Positions 36,326-44,988 of a stretch of 64,000 nucleotides of DNA are shown here, one piece after another (within the stretch, counting starts at the first letter, position 1; each line of letters starts with the position of its first letter). The notes beneath the pieces are model-generated. The model saw only the letters and a program-made list of their open reading frames with translations. It ran no database searches and was not told the DNA's origin. The stretch spans positions 2,232,001-2,296,000 of the forward strand of contig NZ_PJNE01000001.1 of assembly GCF_002846495.1 (NCBI RefSeq), read 5' to 3'. The position numbers and the translations under genes are program-made. The stretch is from Phycicoccus duodecadis (GTDB lineage: Bacteria > Actinomycetota > Actinomycetes > Actinomycetales > Dermatophilaceae).

Positions 36326-37009
36326 GTGAGTTTCGAGGAGCGGATCGAGCAGGCCGAGGCAGCACGAGATCGTGCCCTCGCGGACGCCACGGCATGGGTC
36401 GAGCCCGCCCGCACAGCGCTGCAGGGCGAGCTCGACGCCGCGGCCGCCGAGCTGCTGCCCTACGCACAGGCCGGGAACCTCCGCCGCACCCCGTACGGAC
36501 CGGTGAAGAAGGCCGTCATGGCACAACGGCATGACGTGGTCGGTCACTCGTGGCTCGTCGACAGTCAGGGCGGCCTCTTCCTCGACGAGGACGGGGCGTG
36601 GCGGCTGGGCGAGCTCCGGTCGCTGTGGACGGTGAGCCCCGGGCAGTCGATGTCCTACTGGGCCAGGCAGACCGTCAACTTCAAGGACCGGCGGCTCGGC
36701 GACAACACTTACGTGTGGGACAGCATCGGCGGCTTCTCGGCGGACCACTTCGGGCCCGAGAGATTCGGGCGACCCGTCCTGGCCACGGGCATCAGCGGTC
36801 ATGTCCACCACCACGACGGGGTGTGGACGTGCAGGGAGTTCGAGTACACCCCACCGAAGGCCGCCGCCACACCCGTTAACGACCCGAAGCAGTGGTGGGT
36901 GTGGGCACCACCGACGAAGCCCGAGCCGGGCCGGCTGGAGGTCGTCGATCACCAGGGCCGGACCCTGTTCCGCGACTGGCTCGTCAGCCTGTTCGTCGAG
37001 AAGCGCTGA
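36326..37009 (+). CDS. Unrecognised 227-residue protein
   Basis: GTG 36326 lies 7 nt after TACCGT (36314-36319), a leaderless arrangement. An N-terminal helix of about 45 residues is rich in Ala and Glu (FEERIEQAEAARDRALADATAWVEPARTAL, described as a landmark region). The rest is a mixed beta domain: GHSWLVDSQGGLFLDEDGAW, YWARQTVNFKDRRLG, then a WWVWAPP stretch. No signal peptide or membrane segment is seen. Base composition is a little less GC-biased than its neighbours, and it lies alone, opposite in strand to deoA and cdd. It may be a recent arrival. No function is offered. Confidence 0.7.
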   Translation: MSFEERIEQAEAARDRALADATAWVEPARTALQGELDAAAAELLPYAQAGNLRRTPYGPVKKAVMAQRHDVVGHSWLVDSQGGLFLDEDGAWRLGELRSLWTVSPGQSMSYWARQTVNFKDRRLGDNTYVWDSIGGFSADHFGPERFGRPVLATGISGHVHHHDGVWTCREFEYTPPKAAATPVNDPKQWWVWAPPTKPEPGRLEVVDHQGRTLFRDWLVSLFVEKR

Positions 37010-37024
37010 CCTGAGACGCTCGTC

Positions 37025-37459
37025 CTAGGGGCGGCGGGACTCGAGGTCGTCGGGGCCGAACGCCTGCGGCAGGACCTCGCGCATGGTCAGCACGCCCTCG
37101 GGCGTCTGGAGCAGGGTGCCTGGAGTCCCGTTCTCCCACAACAGCTGCCGGCAGCGGCCGCAGGGCATCAGGGTGTCGCCGCGCCCGTCGACGCACCAGA
37201 CGGCGACGAGCTTGCCTCCGCCGGTGGCGTGCAGGGTCGACACCATCCCGCACTCGGCGCAGAGCGTGACCCCGTAGCCCGCGTTCTCGACGTTGCAGCC
37301 CGAGACCATCCGGCCGTCGTCGACCAGGCCGGCGACCCCCACCGGGAAACCGCTGTAGGGGCAGTACGCCAGCCCGGTCATCCGGACGGCCTCGGCGCGC
37401 AGGGCCTCCCAGTCGATGTCGCTCGTGGTGTGGGCGTCGGTGTTGGCAGGGTCGGTCAT
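37025..37459 (-). CDS. cdd: Cytidine deaminase
   Basis: A 144-residue zinc deaminase of the small tetrameric class. It has CPYSGFPVGVAGL, GCNVENAGYGVTLCAECGMV (the CAE zinc/catalytic motif) and MPCGRCRQLLWE (two further zinc cysteines). It resembles mycobacterial Cdd closely. It converts cytidine and deoxycytidine to (deoxy)uridine, which the adjacent thymidine phosphorylase can degrade. It overlaps the upstream amidohydrolase gene by 4 nt, so the two are co-transcribed. Confidence 0.95.
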   Translation of the reverse strand: MTDPANTDAHTTSDIDWEALRAEAVRMTGLAYCPYSGFPVGVAGLVDDGRMVSGCNVENAGYGVTLCAECGMVSTLHATGGGKLVAVWCVDGRGDTLMPCGRCRQLLWENGTPGTLLQTPEGVLTMREVLPQAFGPDDLESRRP

Positions 37460-38676
37460 CGGTGTCCCTCCGGGATCTCGGCCCGCCGGGCGTCGAGCCC
37501 GCGGACGACGGCCACGGTCGCCATGAGGCGGGCGCCGAGGGCGACCGCGCGCTCGTCGACGACGAGGTCGCCCTGGTGCAGGTCGTAGGTGGGCCCGCCC
37601 GGCGTGCGGGTCCCGAGGCGCGCCATGGCCCCGGTGCACTGGGCGAGGTACCACGAGAAGTCCTCGCCGCCGAGGGACTGGCTGGTGGGCACGGGGGTGA
37701 GGGCGCTCGCGAGCGCGGCCCGGCGGAAGGCCGAGATGCCGTCGCCGGTGTTGACCACCGGGGGCACGCCCTTGAGGCGCTCGATCTTGGCCTGCGCGCC
37801 GTACGGCGAGACGACACCGTGGACGATCTCGTCGAGCAGCGGCCCCACGGTGAGCCAGGACTCGGCGTCGAGCATCCGCAGGGTGCCGCGGCACTCGCCG
37901 GTCGAGGGGATGACGTTGGCCACCCGGCCGGCGTTGATCTGGCCCCAGACCAGCGCGGCCCCGGTGCGCGGGTCGAGGCGGCGGCCGAGCGCGGCCGGGA
38001 CGTCGGTGACGACCTTGGCGAGGGCGAAGACCAGGTCCTCGGTGAGCTGCGGGCGGGAGGTGTGCCCACCGCGGCCGTGCAGCGCGACGGCGATCTGGTC
38101 GCAGGCCGCGGTGAGCGCGCCCTCGCGCAGCCCGACCTGGCCGACGTCGATGCTGGGGTCGCAGTGCACCGCGAAGATGCTGTCGACCCCCTCGAGGACC
38201 CCGGCCGCGATGGCGTCGACGGCCCCGCCCGGCATGACCTCCTCGGCGGCCTGGAAGACCGCGCGCACGGCGATGCCGCGCTCGACGAGGGCGTGCTGGA
38301 CCCCCTGCAACGCGACGACGGCCCCGACCAGGGCGGTGGTGTGCACGTCGTGGCCGCAGGCGTGGCAGACGCCCTGGTGGGTGGACGCGAACTCCAGCCC
38401 TGAGCGCTCGCGCACCGGCAGGGCGTCCATGTCGGCACGCAGCGCCACGCGGTAGGCGGGCTCGGGGGAGCCGACGTCGGCGACGAGCCCGGTACCGGGC
38501 AGCCGGCGGACGGCGACGCCGGCGGCCTGGAGGGTACGCGCGACCTCCGCGGTCGTGCGCGTCTCGTCGCGGGACAGCTCGGGATGGGCGTGCAGGTCCC
38601 TCCGGAGCTCGACGAGCTCGGGCGCCAGCGACGCGATGCGCTCGCCGAGGGCAGCGAGGAGGGCGTCGTCGTTCAT
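37456..38676 (-). CDS. M20 family amidohydrolase (hippurate hydrolase-like)
   Basis: A 406-residue zinc peptidase-fold enzyme: ELRRDLHAHPELS, RADMDALPV, HACGHDVHTTAL (metal ligands), FQAAEEVMPGGA (catalytic Glu-Glu) and GGEDFSWYL. The dimerisation domain is intact (GRGGHTSRPQ). Members hydrolyse N-acyl amino acids, hippurate or aminobenzoyl-glutamate. The stop overlaps the cdd ATG by 4 nt. Why an acylase is coupled to cytidine deaminase is unclear. TAGACT on the minus strand (38691-38686) is 10 nt upstream of the ATG. Confidence 0.9.
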   Translation of the reverse strand: MNDDALLAALGERIASLAPELVELRRDLHAHPELSRDETRTTAEVARTLQAAGVAVRRLPGTGLVADVGSPEPAYRVALRADMDALPVRERSGLEFASTHQGVCHACGHDVHTTALVGAVVALQGVQHALVERGIAVRAVFQAAEEVMPGGAVDAIAAGVLEGVDSIFAVHCDPSIDVGQVGLREGALTAACDQIAVALHGRGGHTSRPQLTEDLVFALAKVVTDVPAALGRRLDPRTGAALVWGQINAGRVANVIPSTGECRGTLRMLDAESWLTVGPLLDEIVHGVVSPYGAQAKIERLKGVPPVVNTGDGISAFRRAALASALTPVPTSQSLGGEDFSWYLAQCTGAMARLGTRTPGGPTYDLHQGDLVVDERAVALGARLMATVAVVRGLDARRAEIPEGHR

Positions 38677-38762
38677 GAGGGGGCGAGTCTACGCCGGGGT
38701 CCCCCATCGGCCCCGGGCAGCCCGGGCGGCGTGGCGCGCCCCGGCCGGCGGGGAGCGTCGCG

Positions 38763-39263
38763 TCATCCGAGGCGGCGGTCGGCCTTGTACTGCTCCCACC
38801 GCTGCGCCAGCTGGCCCATCTCGCGCTGGACGAACTCGAGGAACTCGACGGACAGCTGCACCCGCTGCCCCGCGCGCGAGGACGCGCCGACGACCTCGAG
38901 GGCCTCGACCAGCGCCGTGAGGATGGGCGCGTACAGCTGGTCACGCTGCATCAGCACGTCGTGCCACGCGTCGTCCATCACCACGTAGACGTCGCGGCGC
39001 GATCCCCGCTCACGCTCGCGGCGGATCATCCGGACCTGTCCGAGGTAGCGCACCGCCCCCGACACCGCGGCCGGGCTGACGTGCAGCAGGGCCACGAGCT
39101 CGGCCGAGGTCAGCCGGCCCTCCTCGGTGGTGAGGAGGGCGGCGAAGACGCGGGCCGGCAGGTGCGGGAAGCCGGCGGCGGCCAGCCCGGCGCCGAGCGA
39201 CTCGACGGCCTCGACGTGTGGGTCCTCGGGGGCGGCGGACGGGGCGGGTGCGGGTCGGGCCAT
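38763..39263 (-). CDS. GbsR/MarR-type transcriptional regulator
   Basis: A 166-residue winged-helix protein: FPHLPARVFAALLTTEEGRLTSAELVALLHVSPAAVSGAVRYLGQV is the helix-turn-helix, and RRERERGSRRDVYVVMDD is the wing. A C-terminal dimer helix is rich in Glu. It fits GbsR/MarR-like regulators that act as repressors of divergent transporter genes. ATG 39263 borders a 40-bp AT-rich region with direct repeats, and the ABC exporter is divergent. Confidence 0.87.
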   Translation of the reverse strand: MARPAPAPSAAPEDPHVEAVESLGAGLAAAGFPHLPARVFAALLTTEEGRLTSAELVALLHVSPAAVSGAVRYLGQVRMIRRERERGSRRDVYVVMDDAWHDVLMQRDQLYAPILTALVEALEVVGASSRAGQRVQLSVEFLEFVQREMGQLAQRWEQYKADRRLG

Positions 39264-39310
39264 GCGCGGAACATTACAACATTCACAAAGTTCTGAAACA
39301 CGCGTAGCGT
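39264..39310. promoter_or_regulatory. Divergent promoter/operator of the regulator-ABC exporter pair
   Basis: An unusually AT-rich patch holding direct repeats ACATTACA (39271-39278) and ACATTCACA (39279-39287) within GAAC...GTTC (39269-39293). A plus-strand promoter TTCACA (39282-39287), 17 bp, TAGCGT (39305-39310) has its -35 inside the second repeat. TAGCGT ends 8 nt before GTG 39318. Confidence 0.6.
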
Positions 39311-39317
39311 GATGACC

Positions 39318-40304
39318 GTGAACGACGCCATCACCGTCACCGGCCTCCGCAAGACCTTCGGCCGCACCACCGCCCTCGACGGGCTCGACCTCACCGTCCG
39401 GGAGGGCGAGGTCCACGGGTTCCTCGGGCCCAACGGGGCCGGCAAGTCGACGACCCTGCGCATCCTCCTCGGGCTGCTGCGGGCCGACGCGGGCCAGGTG
39501 ACCGTGCTGGGGCGCGACCCGTGGAGGGACGCCACGGAGCTGCACCGGTACCTCGCCTACGTGCCGGGGGACGTCGTGCTGTGGCCCACCCTGTCCGGCG
39601 GCGAGACCATCGACCTGCTGGGCCGGCTGCGCGGCGGCATCGACGAGGACCGCCGCCGCGACCTCGTCGAGCGTTTCGAGCTCGACGAGACCAAGAAGGG
39701 CAAGGCCTACAGCAAGGGGAACCGGCAGAAGGTGGCGCTGGTGGCCGCGCTCGCCAGCGGCGCCCCGCTGCTGGTGCTCGACGAGCCGACCGCGGGCCTG
39801 GACCCGCTGATGGAGGAGGTGTTCCAGCGCGAGCTGGCGGCACTGCGAGCGGCGGGGCGCACCACGCTGCTCTCGAGCCACATCCTCAGCGAGGTCGAGC
39901 GGGCCTGTGACCGGGTGAGCATCGTGCGCTCCGGCCGGGTCGTCGAGACCGGCAGCCTCGACGAGCTGCGCCACCTCACCCGCACGCGGGTGCACGCGGT
40001 GCTCCGGCAGCCACCGACCGCCGCCGAGGCGTCCTCGTGGCCCGGTGTCCACGAGGTCGTGGTCGACGGCGACGCGCTCTCCTGCACGGTCGACGCCGAG
40101 CACCTCGGGGACCTCGTCGCGGCTCTCGGCCGTCGAGGGGTCACCGGCCTGACGTGCCGGCCGCCGACGCTGGAGGAGCTGTTCCTGGCCCGCTACCGGT
40201 CGGCGGCACCGCAGACGCCGCAGGCGCACACGCCGCAGGCGGAGACGCCACAGGCGGAGACGCCGCAGGCGGCACCGCAGACGCAGGCGGGGCAGCCGGC
40301 ATGA
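39318..40304 (+). CDS. ABC exporter ATP-binding protein with a Thr-Pro-Gln-Ala repeat tail
   Basis: A 328-residue ATPase. GTG 39318 was preferred because TAGCGT ends 8 nt before it; ATG 39312 would fall upstream of the likely transcript. Motifs: [23 protein letters not shown] (divergent signature lacking LSGGQ, as in several drug/antibiotic exporter ATPases), [16 protein letters not shown] and [10 protein letters not shown]. The last 29 residues are a low-complexity [10 protein letters not shown] tail from a 15-bp tandem repeat. It overlaps the permease ATG by 4 nt. The exported substrate is unknown. Confidence 0.9.
   Translation: MNDAITVTGLRKTFGRTTALDGLDLTVREGEVHGFLGPNGAGKSTTLRILLGLLRADAGQVTVLGRDPWRDATELHRYLAYVPGDVVLWPTLSGGETIDLLGRLRGGIDEDRRRDLVERFELDETKKGKAYSKGNRQKVALVAALASGAPLLVLDEPTAGLDPLMEEVFQRELAALRAAGRTTLLSSHILSEVERACDRVSIVRSGRVVETGSLDELRHLTRTRVHAVLRQPPTAAEASSWPGVHEVVVDGDALSCTVDAEHLGDLVAALGRRGVTGLTCRPPTLEELFLARYRSAAPQTPQAHTPQAETPQAETPQAAPQTQAGQPA
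40215..40274 (+). repeat. Four 15-bp tandem repeats in the ATPase C-terminus
   Basis: Units at 40215, 40230, 40245 and 40260 follow the pattern ACGCCGCAGGCGGAG with one to three changes each. They encode [21 protein letters not shown] 15-bp period keeps the frame, so copy number could vary without harm. Confidence 0.85.
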
Positions 40305-41950
40305 CGACCACCGTCGCTCCCGTCGCAGAGGCGTCGCGCCCGGCGCCCTGGGCGACCCGGCTCGCGGGCACGGTGTCGCTGCTGCGGCTGGCGTGGCGGC
40401 GCGACCGCATCCTCGTCCCGAGCAGCGTCGCCGGCCTGGTGGTCCTGGCCGTGGGCTCCGCCCGGGCGACCCTGGCGCTCTACCCCACCGACGCCGCGGC
40501 GGCCGGGGGCCTGGCTGCCGTGCTCGGCAACCCGTCGGTGGTCGCGCTGTACGGGCCCCTCCCTTCCCCCACCGCCGACGCGCTGGCCGTCGTCAAGACC
40601 GTGATGATGGGCGCCTTCCTCACCGCGGTGCTGGGGTTCGTGGTGGTGCGCCGGCACACCCGCACCGAGGAGGACGAGGGCCGCCTCGAGCTCCTGGGGT
40701 CGGGCGTGGTGGGGCGCTCGGCGCCGCTCGCCGCCGCGGTGGCGCTGGCCACCGCGGCGGTGGTGATGGCGGGGGTGCTGTCGGGCGTCGGTCTGGCCGC
40801 CCTCGGGATGGACCCCGCCGGCAGTGCCGCGTTCGCTGCCGCGTGGCTCACCACCGGGCTCGCGACGGTCGGGGTGTCCGCGGTCGTCGTGCAGCTGGCG
40901 GCCACCTCGCGGGGAGCGGCGGGGCTCGGGTTCGGCTTCCTGGGGGTGGCGTTCGCGCTCCGGGCGATCGCCGACTCCGCGGCGTCCGGCACGTGGGTCC
41001 ACGCCCTGGGCTGGGTCTCGCCGCTGGGGTGGGCCGGGCGGGTCGAGCCCTACGGCGCCGACCGGCTGTGGGTGCTGGGGCTGGGCCTCGCTGCCCTGGT
41101 GGGCGGCGTGGCCGCGGGAGTGGCCGTCCTCGACCGCCGCGACCTCGGGGCCGGGCTGCTACCCACCCGCGTCGGCCCGCGCCGGGCGGGGCGCCGGCTG
41201 CGGGGCCCGCTGTCGCTCGTCGTGCGGCTGGCCCGCGGCACCGTCGTCGGGTGGGGCGTGGGGATGGTGCTGGGCGGGGCGCTGGTGGGCTCGCTCCTGG
41301 GCGCGGTGGCCGACATGGGGAGCGACCCGGCCGTGCGCGACCTGCTCGAGAAGCTCGGCGGCGCGACCGGGGCGTTCGAGGACGTGTACGTGGCGGCCGA
41401 GATCCACGTCGTCGCCGCGGCCGTGGCGGCGATGGGGGTGGCGCTGGTGCTCCGGCTGGTCGCCGCCGAGCGCACCGGCCTCGGCGAGGTCGTCCTGGCC
41501 GCCCCGACGACGCGCCTCCGCTGGTTCGGGGCGCATCTCGCCCTCCCGGTCGTGCTGTCGACGGCGCTCATGGCGCTGCTGGGGCTGGTCGTCGGCCTCG
41601 TGGGTCCGACGGTCGCGCCGGGCGCCCCAGGGGTGGCGGCGTCGGTCGGAGCCTGCCTCGCGGCGCTGCCCGTGGTCTGGGTGATGATGGGCGTCGCGGC
41701 CCTGCTGGTGGGGGCCCGCCCGCGGCTCGCGCCCTTCGCGTGGGGCGTGCTGCTGGCCGCCTTCCTGGTGAGCGAGGTCGGGCCGCTCACCGACCTGCCG
41801 CCGTGGGTGCTCGACCTGTCGCCGTTCACCCACCTGTCGTCGCTGCCGGCGGGGTCGTTCGCGGTGCTGCCGGCCGTGGTGCTCACCGCCGTGGCGGCCG
41901 GGCTGGCGGGCGTGGGCGCGCGGGCGTACCGGCGGCGTGACGCGGCCTGA
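40301..41950 (+). CDS. ABC-2 type exporter permease
   Basis: A 549-residue membrane protein with twelve predicted helices in two pseudo-repeats, each with a long loop of [16 protein letters not shown] type ([19 protein letters not shown] about residues 113-131) and an AERTGLGEV counterpart. This layout matches the actinobacterial 'ABC-2 exporter with two repeats' family linked to antibiotic or polyketide export. It is translationally coupled to the ATPase and probably repressed by the divergent GbsR/MarR protein. Confidence 0.87.
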   Translation: MTTTVAPVAEASRPAPWATRLAGTVSLLRLAWRRDRILVPSSVAGLVVLAVGSARATLALYPTDAAAAGGLAAVLGNPSVVALYGPLPSPTADALAVVKTVMMGAFLTAVLGFVVVRRHTRTEEDEGRLELLGSGVVGRSAPLAAAVALATAAVVMAGVLSGVGLAALGMDPAGSAAFAAAWLTTGLATVGVSAVVVQLAATSRGAAGLGFGFLGVAFALRAIADSAASGTWVHALGWVSPLGWAGRVEPYGADRLWVLGLGLAALVGGVAAGVAVLDRRDLGAGLLPTRVGPRRAGRRLRGPLSLVVRLARGTVVGWGVGMVLGGALVGSLLGAVADMGSDPAVRDLLEKLGGATGAFEDVYVAAEIHVVAAAVAAMGVALVLRLVAAERTGLGEVVLAAPTTRLRWFGAHLALPVVLSTALMALLGLVVGLVGPTVAPGAPGVAASVGACLAALPVVWVMMGVAALLVGARPRLAPFAWGVLLAAFLVSEVGPLTDLPPWVLDLSPFTHLSSLPAGSFAVLPAVVLTAVAAGLAGVGARAYRRRDAA

Positions 41951-41995
41951 CCGTCCCGGCCCGGGGCGCCCGCGCGCCCGCGCGCCCCCGCACCC

Positions 41996-42059
41996 CGTCG
42001 AGTGGAGGCGACACGCAGGTGTCCGGGGCGTGACGTCGGCGTGTCACCCCCACTCGACG
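41996..42059. terminator. 21-bp near-perfect inverted repeat between converging exporter and manC genes
   Basis: Arms 41996-42016 and 42039-42059 differ at two positions, with a 22-nt loop. It lies between genes that converge; a bidirectional terminator is likely. Confidence 0.6.
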
Positions 42060-42099
42060 CGGCCCGGAGGGCGGAGCCCCCGGGAAGGCCCCGGGCCCC

Positions 42100-43179
42100 T
42101 CAGGTGAGGTCGGAGCGGCCGGAGGCCTTGAGGGCGTCGACGACCTGCTTGACGTCCTGCGCCCGCGCCCGCGTGGTGACCAGCACGGCATCCGGGGTGT
42201 CGACGACCACCACGTCGTCGAGCCCCACGACCGCCACCCGGCGACCCCCGGCCGCGACGACGAGGCCCTCGGCATCCACGGCGGTCACGTCGGCGGGGTC
42301 GCCGACCACGGTCATCGGCCCCTCGGCCGCCGGCAGCAGCGTCGAGAGGCTGGCGAAGTCGCCCACGTCGTCCCAGCCGAAGGGCGCCGGCACCACCACC
42401 ACGCGCCCCGCCGCCGCAGCGGGCTCGGCGACGGCGTGGTCGATGGCGATCTTCTCGAGCCCGGGCCAGATGTCGTCCAAGCGCTCGGGGTCGGCGGCGA
42501 TGGCGCGCACGCCGGCCGCCAGCTCGGGATGCCACTGCGCCAGGAGGTCGAGCAGGGCCCCGGCGCGGACCACGAACATCCCGGCGTTCCAGAGGTACTC
42601 GCGGGACGCGAGGTAGGCGGTGGCGCGCTCGACGTCCGGCTTCTCGACGAACTCGCGGGCGCGCCGCGCGGTGGGGAAGCCGGTCAGCGCGTCACCGGCG
42701 CGGATGTAGCCGAAGCCGGTCGCCGGATGCGTGGGCTCGACGCCGAGGGTGACGAGGTGGCCGTCGCGCGCGACCTCGACGGCCTCGCGCACGGCGGTGC
42801 GGAAGGTCTCGGCGTCCGGGATGACGTGGTCGGCGGCGAAGGACCCGATGACGGCGCCGGGGTCGGCGCGCTCGACGACCGCGGCGGCCAGCCCGATGGC
42901 GGCCATCGAGTCGCGGGGGGCGGGCTCGGCCAGGACGCGGTCGGCGCCGAGCTGCGGCAGCTGCTCCGCCACGGCCTCGGCGTGGGAGGCGCCCGTGACG
43001 ACGACGACCCGGTCGCCGGTGAGCGGCGTCAGGCGGTCGACGGTGCCCTGCAGCAGGGTGCGCCCGCTGCCGGTGAGGTCGAGGAGGAACTTGGGCCGGG
43101 CGGCGCGGCTCAGCGGCCACAGCCGGGTACCCGCTCCCCCGGCCGGCACGACCCCCCAGAACCCGTCGACCTCCGGCAT
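42100..43179 (-). CDS. manC: Mannose-1-phosphate guanylyltransferase
   Basis: A 359-residue nucleotidyltransferase with the signature VVPAGGAGTRLWPLSRAARPK (start of protein, residues about 10-30), EPAPRDSMAAIGLAA, SFAADHVI, FGYIRAG, EFVEKPD, and the C-terminal FGWDDVGDFASL. There is no fused isomerase domain, as in actinobacterial ManB/ManC-type GDP-mannose pyrophosphorylases. It makes GDP-mannose from mannose 1-phosphate and GTP. TACCCT on the minus strand (43192-43187) ends 8 nt before ATG 43179, indicating a leaderless mRNA. The divergent gene is a mannosyltransferase. Confidence 0.92.
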   Translation of the reverse strand: MPEVDGFWGVVPAGGAGTRLWPLSRAARPKFLLDLTGSGRTLLQGTVDRLTPLTGDRVVVVTGASHAEAVAEQLPQLGADRVLAEPAPRDSMAAIGLAAAVVERADPGAVIGSFAADHVIPDAETFRTAVREAVEVARDGHLVTLGVEPTHPATGFGYIRAGDALTGFPTARRAREFVEKPDVERATAYLASREYLWNAGMFVVRAGALLDLLAQWHPELAAGVRAIAADPERLDDIWPGLEKIAIDHAVAEPAAAAGRVVVVPAPFGWDDVGDFASLSTLLPAAEGPMTVVGDPADVTAVDAEGLVVAAGGRRVAVVGLDDVVVVDTPDAVLVTTRARAQDVKQVVDALKASGRSDLT

Positions 43180-43267
43180 GGCTGCGAGGGTAGCCGGTCA
43201 CCCGGGCTTCATCCGACACCCATCCGCCCGTCGTGCTCCGGTCGCCCGGCCCGGCCAGCCTCGGAGC

Positions 43268-44437
43268 GTGCGCATCGCCGTCGTCACCGAGTCCTTCCTG
43301 CCGACGCTCAACGGCGTCACCACCAGCGCCTGCCGGGTGGTCGAGTGCCTGGCCGCCGACGGTCACGACGTCGTCGTGGTCTGCCCGGGGCCGGCGCCCG
43401 CCGAGCACGCCGGCGTGCCGGTGGTCGCCGTCCCCTCGGTGTCGGTGCGGGCCTTCCCGCTCGGCGTCCCGACCCGGGCGGTGCGCGACGTCCTCACCGA
43501 CTTCGCCCCCGATGTGGTGCACGTCGCCTCCCCCTTCGTGCTGGGGGCCCGGGCGCTGTCGCTGGCCGACCAGCTCGGCATCCCGGCGGTCGCGGTGTAC
43601 CAGACCGACATGCCGAGCTACCTCGCGCAGCACGGCCCCGGCGCCGTCGGGGCCGGAGCAGCGGGCGCGGCCTGGCGCTGGATCCGCCGCGTGCACGGGC
43701 TCGCCACGCTGACCCTGGCGCCGTCGACCCCGACCCTGGCCGAGCTGGCCGCCCACGGGGTGCGCGACACGGCACGGTGGGGCCGGGGCGTCGACACCAC
43801 GCTCTACCACCCGTCCCGGCGGCTCGGGGTGGGTGCGCTGCGGGCCGGCCTGGCCCCCGACGGCGAGGTCCTGGTGGGGTACGTCGGCCGGCTCGCCCCC
43901 GAGAAGGAGCTGTGGCGCCTCGAGGACGTGGCCCGCATCCCGCGGACGCGCCTGGTCGTCGTGGGCGACGGACCCGCCCGGGTGCGCACGGGCATGCGGC
44001 TGGCCGAGGCGGTGGCCTCGATGCCGGGCCGGCCCAACCGGCCCCCGGTACTGCTGGGGCAGCGCAGCGGCGAGGCGCTGGCCGACGCCTACGCCGCGCT
44101 CGACGTGTTCGTCCACCCCGGGACCCGCGAGACCTTCGGGCAGACCCTCCAGGAGGCCGCGGCCGGCGGGCTGCCGGTGGTCGCACCGGCTCGCGGCGGG
44201 CCGCTCGACCTCGTGCAGCACGACCGGACCGGGCTGCTCTTCGACCCCGACGTCCCGGGCGACCTCGCCGACCGGGTACGCGCCCTGGTCGCCGACCCCG
44301 AGCGGCGGGCGCTGCTGGGGATGGCGGGGCGCGTCGCGGTCGAGGGGCGCACCTGGCCGGGGGTGGTCGACGAGCTGGTCGACCACTACCGGGCGGCGAT
44401 GGCGATGCACGCCGAGCGGCCGGTGCGGGCGGCCTGA
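43268..44437 (+). CDS. Glycosyltransferase family 4, GDP-mannose-dependent mannosyltransferase-like (MgtA type)
   Basis: A 389-residue GT-B enzyme from GTG 43268. The N-terminus RIAVVTESFLPTLNGVTTS and YQTDMPSYL match PimB/MgtA-type alpha-mannosyltransferases. The C-terminal half has GYVGRLAPEKELWRLEDVA and the nucleotide-sugar motif HPGTRETFGQTLQEAAAGGLPVVA (the E-x7-E type, described at about 278-301). It should transfer mannose from GDP-mannose to a lipid or glycan acceptor in the envelope. It is divergent from manC, which supplies its donor. Confidence 0.87.
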   Translation: MRIAVVTESFLPTLNGVTTSACRVVECLAADGHDVVVVCPGPAPAEHAGVPVVAVPSVSVRAFPLGVPTRAVRDVLTDFAPDVVHVASPFVLGARALSLADQLGIPAVAVYQTDMPSYLAQHGPGAVGAGAAGAAWRWIRRVHGLATLTLAPSTPTLAELAAHGVRDTARWGRGVDTTLYHPSRRLGVGALRAGLAPDGEVLVGYVGRLAPEKELWRLEDVARIPRTRLVVVGDGPARVRTGMRLAEAVASMPGRPNRPPVLLGQRSGEALADAYAALDVFVHPGTRETFGQTLQEAAAGGLPVVAPARGGPLDLVQHDRTGLLFDPDVPGDLADRVRALVADPERRALLGMAGRVAVEGRTWPGVVDELVDHYRAAMAMHAERPVRAA

Positions 44438-44454
44438 CGCCCCCGCGGCGGCCC

Positions 44455-44979
44455 TCAGCCCGCGGGCGTCCCCTCGAGGTCGAACGAGCGCAGGACGCGC
44501 CAGACCCCGTCGGGGTCGTGCTGGTAGAGCTCGACGCTGGTGACCGGGAACTCGCAGCGGAAGTCGGCCATCCCCTCGAAGGCGCGGTCGAGCTCGGGCT
44601 CTCCGAGGTGGTGCGCGATCGTCACATGGGGGTGGTACGGGAACTCGAGCACCCGCTCGACCGGCCCCGACCGCACGGCCTGCTCGAGCTGCTCGCAGGG
44701 GGCGATGCCGCTCGAGACCTGCACGAAGACCACCGGCGACACCGGCCGGAAGGTGCCGGTGCCGGCGAGCACCATCTCGAAGGGCGCGACCTCGGCGCAC
44801 ACCCGCTGCAGGTGGGCCGCGAACGGCTCGAGGTCGTCGGGGTCCACCGGCGTGGGCGGCAGCAGCGTGACGTGCGGCGGGATCGCCGAGGCCATCGGGT
44901 CGCCGAACTCCTCACGGGCCGACTGCAGCTGCTCCCCCCAGGGCTGAGGGACGGTGACGGCGACTCCGTGGAGCGGCAT
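44455..44979 (-). CDS. 2'-5' RNA ligase superfamily (2H phosphoesterase) protein
   Basis: A 174-residue protein with the two HxT motifs of the 2H fold: PPHVTLLPP (about 35-43) and HPHVTIAHHL (about 117-126). They form the symmetrical active site that hydrolyses or ligates 2'-5' or cyclic phosphodiesters. The bacterial role is unsettled. The ATG lies 9 bp past the trpS stop on the same strand, so it may be co-transcribed with trpS, which would fit an RNA-related function. Confidence 0.87.
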   Translation of the reverse strand: MPLHGVAVTVPQPWGEQLQSAREEFGDPMASAIPPHVTLLPPTPVDPDDLEPFAAHLQRVCAEVAPFEMVLAGTGTFRPVSPVVFVQVSSGIAPCEQLEQAVRSGPVERVLEFPYHPHVTIAHHLGEPELDRAFEGMADFRCEFPVTSVELYQHDPDGVWRVLRSFDLEGTPAG

Positions 44980-44988
44980 GGGTCCCCC

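Noticed and set aside
39309..39317. GTG 39309 or ATG 39312 as the exporter ATPase start
   Set aside because: They overlap or follow the -10 box too closely to lie in the transcript; GTG 39318 has the leaderless spacing seen at other genes.
40215..40274. Possible CRISPR-like array
   Set aside because: Direct contiguous 15-bp units without spacers, in frame within a coding sequence, and no cas genes nearby.
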